This document shows positions 5,629-10,807 of a DNA stretch of 10,807 nucleotides, in pieces (the stretch's first letter is position 1; the number at the start of each line of letters is the position of its first letter). Position numbers and translations under genes: made by a program. Location of the stretch: assembly GCA_017987425.1 (NCBI GenBank), contig JAGNTT010000048.1, positions 1-10,807 on the forward strand, read 5' to 3'. The DNA comes from Candidatus Omnitrophota bacterium. GTDB taxonomy: Bacteria > Omnitrophota > Gorgyraeia > Zapsychrales > Fredricksoniimonadaceae. Under the pieces are notes generated by a model. The model was given only the letters and a program-made list of their open reading frames with translations, did no database searches and was not told the DNA's origin.

Positions 5629-7433
5629 TTCAAGGCCTCCTTTGCGGACTCGAAAATAGAAATTGGACGGATAGGACGGCCGGTTGCTTTGGCAAATAAC
5701 GGACGAATGTCCCTGCAGGTTTCATTTCTTAATAACATGGCCAGAGGCGACATCTTGAGTTCATCACCGTAAGCCAATTCTACGGTCATGACACGTTTGA
5801 AATTTTTAAATATGTCGTTAAGCATCAAAGGCAGCGGATAAACGATCTTCAGATGAAGACCTGATGCCTTGACCCCTTCCTTCTGACAGCGGAGGATGGC
5901 CTCTTCGATCGCGCCGCGGCTGGAACCCCAACCCACGACGAGAAGTTCGTTCTGCTCGGGTCCGAACATTTCCGGCTTGGTGAGCGCCCGGCGAACATGA
6001 TGCACTTTTTCGTTACGGATCTGGTGCGAATGCTGGTTCGTTCCGGAGAAATAATTGACCTTTCCTTCTTTATCCGTATTCAAACCGGTGACGCGGCGCA
6101 TTCCGCCGTCGGTGCCCGGGACAGCCTGATTGGTGCGGACCATCTCAATTTCCTTGGGGAGACGGTTCAATCGGAAACGTTCAAATACAAAGTCCGGAAT
6201 ATCTTCGATATTATCAAGCTCGACGGTTTTAGGTTTGGTGATGACCTTGTAACTGTTGGCAATTTGGAAATCGCTCATGATAAAGACAGGCACATGCAGT
6301 TTTTCGGTCAGATAACGGGCAATATGCGGCACATAAAAGCAATCAATGACGTTGGAAACACTGAGGACAATTTTGGTGTAATCACCATGACTTCCAAAAA
6401 TAACCGCAGGCAGGTCCGACTGTTCTGTTTTTGTCGGCATACCTGTGGACGGACCGGAGCGCTGGACGTCGATGATGATGATCGGAATTTCGGCAACGGA
6501 TGCGTAGCCGATAAATTCCTGTTTAAGCGACAAACCCGGACCGGATGTCGCCGTGATTGCCGGAACACCGGCATAATAAGAACCGATGGCCGTCCCGATG
6601 GCCGCGATCTCATCTTCAGCCTGATGGACTACTCCCCCGTAGGCCGGAAATTCTTTAGCCAGGTTATGCATAACGGATGATGCCGGAGTGATGGGATAAC
6701 CGGAAAACAATTTGATGCCGGCGTCGATGATGCCCATGCTTAACGCCGTGTTGCCGTCGATCAAAATCTTTTCACCCTGACGGGGCTTGCTGTCGACGTG
6801 ATAACGGAAGAACACTTTGGATTTAGCCAGTTCATAGCCGTTATGGAACAGCTGAATATTTTTGTTAAGAACCTCTTCTTTGAGTTTCTTGCCGAATGAC
6901 TTTCTGACCTCCGGAAGAACAAATTCCTCATCGAGGTTATAAATGTAGGCCAGCATCCCCAGGTAATACAGGTTGCGTCCTTTACCGCCCATTTCCTTGA
7001 GAAGATTGAGCGATGCCTCATCGACCTCAAACGGAATGACGGTCAAACCTTCTTTGGTACAGCGCTTGAGGACCTGCTCGTACGATTCTTCATTGGACGA
7101 TTTATCGCCCATGTCCAGAAGAATGCGGCACGCAGGATTATGTTCCTCGTCGCTTAAACGGCGGTCCAGCACGATTTCGTGGGAAGCAATGATCAAATCG
7201 GTATCGTTACCAATGTTGGTGACGTCAAAATCAGCCACACGGATGATGACCCCGGAAAGAGCGGGACGCGTACGCGCCGGCGGAGAAATTTCCGCGGGAA
7301 TCATGGGCTCGATGTATACGAACTTGCCCGCGGCAACGAAGGCCTGGATCAGAATATCGCCGGCTTTCTGGGCGCCGAACCCGGCGTCCATGAGAAGCTC
7401 GAAGCGATGTACGGAATGATTCTCGACTGACAT
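5625..7433 (-). CDS. korA: 2-oxoacid:ferredoxin oxidoreductase, fused gamma-alpha subunit (KorA type)
   Basis: The 602-aa protein is the partner of KorB. Residues about 10-190 form the gamma domain, with DAGFGAQKAGDIL (16-28) and ISPPARTRPALSGVIIRV (49-66). Residues about 220-400 are the alpha pyrimidine-binding domain, with GNTALSMGIIDAG (227-239), SGYPITPASS (244-253), EDEIAAIG (273-280), TSGPGLSLKQE (296-306) and QRSGPSTGMPTKTEQSDL (324-341). The C-terminal part is domain II. The gamma-alpha fusion is common in bacterial KorA. No separate ferredoxin-like delta subunit is seen, so electrons presumably go directly to a soluble ferredoxin. GAGGT six nt before the ATG supports the start, and a good promoter lies about 70-95 nt upstream. 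The order korA-korB with overlap marks a two-gene operon. Confidence 0.9.
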   Translation of the reverse strand: MSVENHSVHRFELLMDAGFGAQKAGDILIQAFVAAGKFVYIEPMIPAEISPPARTRPALSGVIIRVADFDVTNIGNDTDLIIASHEIVLDRRLSDEEHNPACRILLDMGDKSSNEESYEQVLKRCTKEGLTVIPFEVDEASLNLLKEMGGKGRNLYYLGMLAYIYNLDEEFVLPEVRKSFGKKLKEEVLNKNIQLFHNGYELAKSKVFFRYHVDSKPRQGEKILIDGNTALSMGIIDAGIKLFSGYPITPASSVMHNLAKEFPAYGGVVHQAEDEIAAIGTAIGSYYAGVPAITATSGPGLSLKQEFIGYASVAEIPIIIIDVQRSGPSTGMPTKTEQSDLPAVIFGSHGDYTKIVLSVSNVIDCFYVPHIARYLTEKLHVPVFIMSDFQIANSYKVITKPKTVELDNIEDIPDFVFERFRLNRLPKEIEMVRTNQAVPGTDGGMRRVTGLNTDKEGKVNYFSGTNQHSHQIRNEKVHHVRRALTKPEMFGPEQNELLVVGWGSSRGAIEEAILRCQKEGVKASGLHLKIVYPLPLMLNDIFKNFKRVMTVELAYGDELKMSPLAMLLRNETCRDIRPLFAKATGRPIRPISIFESAKEALK

Positions 7434-7500
7434 GTGTTGACCTCTATTCTATTAATAAAATTATGTTGTGGGAAAGCTGTTGTGTAGATAAATCTTTTTA

Positions 7501-7528
7501 ATCATAACACCGCTGAAGGTCTCTGCAA
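7501..7528 (-). promoter_or_regulatory. Candidate sigma70 promoter of korAB
   Basis: On the minus strand TTGCAG (7528-7523) is followed after 16 nt by TATGAT (7506-7501). Five of six bases match the -10 consensus. Transcription would start near 7494, leaving a leader of about 60 nt before the korA ATG. Confidence 0.5.
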
Positions 7529-7575
7529 TAAAAAACTTGGGGATTTAACGGGGATAAAACGCGGAACACGCATTT

Positions 7576-7600
7576 AAAAAGTGCGGAAGTTTTGACTTCC
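7576..7600 (-). terminator. Terminator-like hairpin after bioB
   Basis: On the minus strand GGAAGT (7600-7595) pairs with ACTTCC (7590-7585) around the loop CAAA, followed by GCAC and TTTTT (7580-7576). A competing stem joins GTGCGG (7632-7627) just after the bioB stop with CCGCAC (7586-7581), which would place the T-run directly behind the stem. Either way a stop of transcription between bioB and the korAB promoter is plausible. Confidence 0.45.
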
Positions 7601-7635
7601 TATTACTTTAAGACAATTTTAAAAAACCCGCACCC

Positions 7636-8739
7636 TTAGGAGCACGACTTTAGCGTGGGACGCAATTCCTTCAGGTCTTTAATTAAAACCTGGGCGTCAT
7701 CCACGGCAAAAGTTTCGCCGCCTCTCTCCTCTTGGGAGATCAGCTCATCAAGATCGGCTTCGGATTTGATCGTAAATCCGGCGTCCTTGATCATCCTTAA
7801 CGTCTTTAAATTTGAAGAGCCTTTGGTATTTAAATAACCCTGTAAAAAGAGCGAGTTGGCCGGATATAAGGCCATGACTTCCATACTGCGCAAATGGCCT
7901 TCACGGCCGGCGGCAACGCGTAATTCTGTTTTCGGATTCAGGAACCGGTACAGACATAAAATGCGCAGGCAATACTCCGGTGTCAGGTCCTGCGCCTTCA
8001 CCAGTACGTTACCGTCAATCGGAACAAGAAAATTGACGGGGATCGATTCCACATTCAGCTGGCGCAATTGCATAGCGACGTCGATGATGTCTTTCGGCGC
8101 CTCGCCCATTCCGGCGATAACGCCGGAACAAAGCTGAATGCCCGCCTTACGCGCGGCGGATAATGTGTTTAAACGATCGCTATAGGTATGAGTCGTGCAG
8201 ATATGCGGATAAAGTTCTTCGGATGTATTGAGATTATGATTCAGACGGTCGAGCCCGGCTTCCTTAAGTTTGCGGGCGGATTCTTCATTGAGGAGACCGG
8301 CGGAAACGCACACCTCGCCTTTGGGATTGAGCGCTTTGATCTTGCGGATCAGATCGGCAAGTTTGTCGGTGCGGCTTAAGGACGGTCCGCGCCCGGCGGA
8401 CACCATGCAGTAACGGAACGCTCCTTTATCGTACGCCGCCTTGGCCTCGGCTAGAATTTCCTCATCGGACTTGATGGGATACTCTTTGATGGCCGCGTCC
8501 GACGACTTGGCCTGCGCGCAATAATGACAATCCTCGGGACAGTGACCGTTCTGGATATTGTTGATGATGTGGACCGTTACTTCCATCCCGCGGAATTTCT
8601 TGCGGACCTGGAAAGCGGCATCCAGAAGAGGCAAAAGCTCGACATCCGGCGATTTCAGTATTTGTTCGCACATCTCCCTAGGCAAAAGCTCGTTGGCAAT
8701 GCCGCACTGGGTGAGATTGTCGTAAAAAGCTCTATTCAC
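7636..8739 (-). CDS. bioB: Biotin synthase BioB
   Basis: This radical-SAM enzyme, 367 aa, inserts sulfur into dethiobiotin to make biotin, in the cytoplasm. The SAM-cluster motif is NGHCPEDCHYCAQ with C67, C71 and C74. Further family blocks are YCMVSAGRGPS, NHNLNTSEE, QLCSGVIAGMGE (a [2Fe-2S] ligand region), PVNFLVPIDGN and RVAAGREGHLRSME (the arginine ligand region). The start is the GTG at 8737-8739 with AAAGGA 7 nt upstream. A longer open frame runs to 8823, but its extra 28 residues are a translation of the word-repeat arm and carry no family similarity, so I reject it. No other biotin genes are near. The upstream neighbour is the four-helix-bundle element, so transcription may come from there or from an unrecognised promoter in the arm. 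Confidence 0.95.
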   Translation of the reverse strand: MNRAFYDNLTQCGIANELLPREMCEQILKSPDVELLPLLDAAFQVRKKFRGMEVTVHIINNIQNGHCPEDCHYCAQAKSSDAAIKEYPIKSDEEILAEAKAAYDKGAFRYCMVSAGRGPSLSRTDKLADLIRKIKALNPKGEVCVSAGLLNEESARKLKEAGLDRLNHNLNTSEELYPHICTTHTYSDRLNTLSAARKAGIQLCSGVIAGMGEAPKDIIDVAMQLRQLNVESIPVNFLVPIDGNVLVKAQDLTPEYCLRILCLYRFLNPKTELRVAAGREGHLRSMEVMALYPANSLFLQGYLNTKGSSNLKTLRMIKDAGFTIKSEADLDELISQEERGGETFAVDDAQVLIKDLKELRPTLKSCS

Positions 8740-8760
8740 TATATTTCCTTTAGTAACAAA

Positions 8761-8825
8761 AGTACACAAGCACACAAGATCACAGGAGCACAAATGTGCA
8801 CAAGCCATCCAGAGCAAGAGCACAG
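8761..8825. repeat. Left arm of the four-helix-bundle element (AGNNCACA words)
   Basis: This is a tandem run of degenerate 8-bp words in register: AGTACACA (8761), AGCACACA (8769), AGATCACA (8777), GGAGCACA (8785), AATGTGCACA (8793), AGCCATCC (8803), AGAGCA (8811), AGAGCACA (8817). It fills the whole space from the bioB ribosome-binding site to the stop codon of the four-helix-bundle gene (8826-8828). The same words stand in inverted orientation at 9241-9300. Confidence 0.8.
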
Positions 8826-9188
8826 TTAAAAACTTTTATAAAATTTCCAAAGCATTGCGCCGACTTCTTTACGCAAGCTATCCAACCTAATAAACTGGTC
8901 GTTATCTAAATACTTTAACCTCGAGCAAAACTCCAACAAATATTCTGTTTCAGCCAGAGAGCCTAAGGCAATATTCATAAATTGCCTGGTCTCCTGTTTT
9001 CCCTGCCGACCCATTCCCTCAACAATATTTGCAGGAATTGAAAGCGCAGCTCGACGAAGTTGAGATGTTATTCCGAAAAGTTCATCTGAAGGGAAACTCT
9101 TACTTGCCAGATAAACTTGATAGGCTAATTCATCGGCTTTTTGCCAAACGTATAACTTTTTATAACCCTTTTCAAATCCTTGAACCAT
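8826..9188 (-). CDS. Four-helix-bundle protein (23S rRNA intervening-sequence / S23 family)
   Basis: A 120-aa all-helical protein of the family found in 23S rRNA intervening sequences and related to the Avd accessory protein of diversity-generating retroelements. The family forms a pentameric four-helix bundle with a basic surface; its job outside those settings is not established. Seen: YKKLYVWQKADELAYQVY (N-terminal helix), FPSDELFGITSQLRRAALS, the hallmark SIPANIVEGMGRQ, then FMNIALGSLAETEYLLEF and a C-terminal helix ending in YKSF. The length is typical. The start has a strong AAGGAGG (9199-9193) only 4 nt away. The gene is enclosed by inverted word-repeat arms, and its stop codon abuts the last word of the left arm. 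No rRNA, reverse transcriptase or template repeat is nearby. Confidence 0.88.
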   Translation of the reverse strand: MVQGFEKGYKKLYVWQKADELAYQVYLASKSFPSDELFGITSQLRRAALSIPANIVEGMGRQGKQETRQFMNIALGSLAETEYLLEFCSRLKYLDNDQFIRLDSLRKEVGAMLWKFYKSF

Positions 9189-9219
9189 CTCTCCTCCTTA
9201 TGTTTATCGTTACTGAATA

Positions 9220-9240
9220 AACACTTAGGGGGAAAGTGTT
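9220..9240. other. Hairpin with AGGGGGA loop upstream of the four-helix-bundle gene
   Basis: AACACTT (9220-9226) pairs perfectly with AAGTGTT (9234-9240) around the 7-nt loop AGGGGGA. It lies 32 nt before the gene's start codon on the minus strand, just inside the right arm. Confidence 0.5.
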
Positions 9241-9300
9241 ACCTGTGTACTAAAAACTTTTGCTCTTCATGTGCACTTGTGACCTGTGTTCCTGTGCACT
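9241..9300. repeat. Right arm of the four-helix-bundle element (AGNNCACA words, inverted)
   Basis: Read on the minus strand the words are AGTGCACA (9300-9293), GGAACACA (9292-9285), GGTCACA (9284-9278), AGTGCACA (9277-9270), TGAAGAGCA (9269-9261), then AAAGTTTTTA and GTACACAGG to 9242. The string TAAAAACTTTT (9251-9261) is an exact 11-bp direct copy of 8827-8837, the last codons and stop of the enclosed gene. TGAAGAGCA also occurs in the element at 630-726. Confidence 0.8.
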
Positions 9301-9316
9301 TACAACGCGGATACTT

Positions 9317-9775
9317 TCATTGCATGATACGACCTAAAAGATTTGTTATTTCGATAAACAGCGGATGCTGATCGTCAATCACGTACGCGCAGGTTCCGAT
9401 TTCTTCAACACCGTGCGAGGTATAAAAATAATAAACCGATTCCGAACCGTCATAGGCCTTGCGGCATATCTGGGTAAAAGGTTTGCTTTTGACAACTTTG
9501 AAATCCGTCTTCTCAATCGCCGCGGCAATCTTTTGCAAATCGTCGGCAAACAGAGTGCCTTCACGCTGATAGCCGCCGCCGTCGCTGAATTTAAAAACGC
9601 CGTCTTTGAAAAAGTATTGCTCGCTGTGACAGAGGCCGTAGACGCACTTCCCGCCGGTAACTTTGATCGCAAACATCAGTTTGTCATCGTCCGCGGCTTG
9701 AACAGTCGAAGCGGAAAACAGCACAAGACACATCTGCAGGATTAAAACGAGAACTCGTTGCGGGAGGGATTTCAT
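9317..9775 (-). CDS. Secreted protein of unknown function, four cysteines
   Basis: I cannot name this 152-aa protein. It begins with a signal peptide (residues 1-27, hydrophobic core VLVLILQMCLVLF, cleavage likely after VQA), so the mature protein of about 125 aa should be periplasmic or exported. The mature part has four cysteines (C44, C49, C104, C129), enough for two disulfides. Two of them are in GGKCVYGLCHSEQY and the others in FTQICRKAYDGSE and EIGTCAYVID. The pattern FKDGVFKF, a central helix ADDLQKIAAAIEKTDF and the closing DDQHPLF look like a small compact domain. It starts 3 nt after the thiC stop with no Shine-Dalgarno sequence, so it is probably translated by coupling to thiC. A role in thiamine metabolism is not implied by the sequence. 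Confidence 0.8.
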   Translation of the reverse strand: MKSLPQRVLVLILQMCLVLFSASTVQAADDDKLMFAIKVTGGKCVYGLCHSEQYFFKDGVFKFSDGGGYQREGTLFADDLQKIAAAIEKTDFKVVKSKPFTQICRKAYDGSESVYYFYTSHGVEEIGTCAYVIDDQHPLFIEITNLLGRIMQ

Positions 9776-9778
9776 AGA

Positions 9779-10807
9779 TTACGAATAAATCTGACTTCCC
9801 TTGTCTTTAAATTCCTGGGCCTTTTGTTCCAGACCTTTGCGCAAAGCTTCCTGCTCTTCCAATCCCTGCTTCTCGGCGTAATCGCGGACGTCCTGAGTGA
9901 TCTTCATCGAGCAGAAATTCGGTCCGCACATCGAACAGAAATGAGCGAGCTTAGCTCCCTCGGCGGGCAAAGTCTCATCGTGATATTCTTCGGCGGTCTC
10001 CGGATCGAGCGCCAGATGGAACTGGTCCTTCCAGCGGAATTCAAAACGCGCTTTCGATAACGCATTGTCCCAATCCTGCGCACCGGGATGGCCTTTGGCC
10101 AGATCAGCGGCGTGGGCGGCAATTTTATAAGCGATGATGCCGTCCTTCACGTCTTTTTTGTTAGGCAATCCTAAATGTTCTTTGGGCGTGACGTAACAAA
10201 GCATCGCGGTCCCGAACCAGCCGATCATGGCGGCGCCGATGGCGGAGGTGATGTGATCGTAACCGGGCGCGATGTCCGTTGTCAAAGGTCCGAGCGTGTA
10301 GAACGGCGCTTCGTGGCAAATCTCCAGCTGCTTTTCCATATTGATCTTGATCAGATGCATGGGCACGTGGCCGGGGCCTTCGATCATCGTTTGGATATCA
10401 TGCTTCCAAGCGATCTTGGTGAGCTCGCCCAACGTTTCCAATTCACCGAACTGCGCGGCGTCGTTGGCGTCGGCGATGGAACCCGGACGCAGACCGTCGC
10501 CGAGCGAAAAGCTCACGTCGTACTGTTTCATGATCTCGCAGATCTCTTCGAAATGCGTGTAAAGAAAGTTTTCTTTGTGATGCGACAGGCACCACTTGGC
10601 CAGAATGGAACCGCCGCGGGAAACGATGCCGGTGAGACGTTTGGCGGTCAACGGAACGTAGCGCAAGAGAACGCCGGCATGAATAGTGAAATAATCCACA
10701 CCCTGTTCAGCCTGTTCGATCAAAGTGTCGCGGTAAATCTCCCACGTTAAATCTTCGGCTTTGCCGTTGACTTTTTCCAGCGCCTGATAAATCGGAACAG
10801 TTCCGAT
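9779..10807 (-). CDS. thiC: Phosphomethylpyrimidine synthase ThiC, C-terminal part (5' end outside window)
   Basis: ThiC is a radical-SAM enzyme that rearranges aminoimidazole ribotide into hydroxymethylpyrimidine phosphate, the pyrimidine half of thiamine. The frame is open from the window edge; I read 342 residues plus a TAA stop at 9781-9779. The window begins in the conserved IGTVPIYQALEKVNG block. Then come FTIHAGVLL, VSRGGSILAKW, SLGDGLRPGSIADAND, MIEGPGHVPMH, TLGPLTTDIAPGYDHI and the [4Fe-4S] motif CSMCGPNFCSM (CxxCxxxxC) near the C-terminus. The short family form is about 430 aa, so roughly the first 90 residues, the promoter and any TPP riboswitch lie beyond position 10807. Several in-frame ATGs inside the window are internal methionines, not starts. 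A small secreted protein follows immediately. Confidence 0.97.
   Translation of the reverse strand: MGTVPIYQALEKVNGKAEDLTWEIYRDTLIEQAEQGVDYFTIHAGVLLRYVPLTAKRLTGIVSRGGSILAKWCLSHHKENFLYTHFEEICEIMKQYDVSFSLGDGLRPGSIADANDAAQFGELETLGELTKIAWKHDIQTMIEGPGHVPMHLIKINMEKQLEICHEAPFYTLGPLTTDIAPGYDHITSAIGAAMIGWFGTAMLCYVTPKEHLGLPNKKDVKDGIIAYKIAAHAADLAKGHPGAQDWDNALSKARFEFRWKDQFHLALDPETAEEYHDETLPAEGAKLAHFCSMCGPNFCSMKITQDVRDYAEKQGLEEQEALRKGLEQKAQEFKDKGSQIYS

Larger units (their letters stand above)
8761..9300 (-). mobile_element. IVS-like element: four-helix-bundle gene between inverted word-repeat arms
   Basis: A 540-bp unit. The arms at 8761-8825 and 9241-9300 align as an imperfect inverted repeat (roughly 28 of 34 positions over the outer part, by eye), and they enclose one gene of the 23S rRNA intervening-sequence protein family. 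In rRNA IVS elements the gene or its remnant likewise sits between complementary ends that fold into a stem. Here the unit lies between protein genes, not in an rRNA. No transposase is present and no target-site duplication is evident. Mobility is inferred. Confidence 0.5.

Noticed and set aside
8740..8823. BioB start at the far upstream ATG
   Set aside because: The extension is translated repeat arm, lacks family similarity, and a GTG with a Shine-Dalgarno gives the expected N-terminus.
8826..9188. Possible 23S rRNA intervening sequence or diversity-generating retroelement (Avd)
   Set aside because: The protein family fits, but no rRNA sequence flanks it, and there is no reverse transcriptase, template repeat or variable repeat in the window.
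10721..10723. ThiC starting at this internal ATG
   Set aside because: The frame continues upstream to the window edge with the conserved IGTVPIYQALEKVNG block, so the true start is outside.

Overview
The window is a piece of a bacterial chromosome in which every gene I can support lies on the minus strand, so transcription runs from position 10807 towards position 1. Base composition looks balanced and codon use looks uniform from gene to gene. The gene set suggests an uncultivated, Gram-negative, probably anaerobic bacterium: menaquinone synthesis by the isochorismate route, a ferredoxin-linked 2-oxoacid oxidoreductase, and biotin and thiamine synthesis. The thioredoxin reductase has a loop more like the eukaryote/PVC-type enzymes. 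An Omnitrophota-like or other PVC-side lineage would fit, but nothing here proves the taxon.

Layout in transcription order. (1) 10807-9779: the C-terminal three quarters of thiC, followed after 3 nt by a small secreted protein of unknown function (9775-9317). (2) 9300-8761: a four-helix-bundle (23S rRNA intervening-sequence family) gene bracketed by two inverted arms of degenerate 8-bp words. (3) 8739-7636: bioB, with a terminator-like hairpin after it. (4) 7528-4711: a sigma70-like promoter, then korA (gamma-alpha fusion) and korB overlapping by ATGA. (5) 4702-4549: two side-by-side word-repeat hairpins of different families. (6) 4522-3584: trxB. (7) 3455-2211: a secreted clan GH-A glycosidase, followed by a probable terminator. 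(8) 2101-1553: an IS200-like/REP-associated transposase (RAYT type) broken by a single in-frame amber codon and carrying a REPIN-like pair of palindromes inside its coding sequence. (9) 1520-738: a promoter with a palindrome in its spacer, then menG/ubiE. (10) 726-630: another word-repeat hairpin. (11) 625-1: the first 208 codons of menF, cut by the window edge.

How the genes work together. MenF makes isochorismate at the first committed step of menaquinone synthesis and MenG does the last methylation, so 1-1454 is a menaquinone unit. KorAB would exchange electrons between a 2-oxoacid and ferredoxin, using thiamine diphosphate whose pyrimidine half comes from ThiC. BioB and ThiC are both radical-SAM Fe-S enzymes for cofactors.

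The most interesting pattern is in the gaps between genes. Five tracts consist of degenerate tandem 7- or 8-bp words set as facing inverted arms. Three tracts use the word AGNNCACA, one uses AGTGNTC and one uses CTGGGANN. In one locus the arms enclose the four-helix-bundle gene; in three others they simply close into a hairpin. This suggests a family of small IVS-like intergenic elements with full and gene-less forms. No tRNA, rRNA, CRISPR array or riboswitch was recognised, and no stretch over 300 bases lacks a gene.
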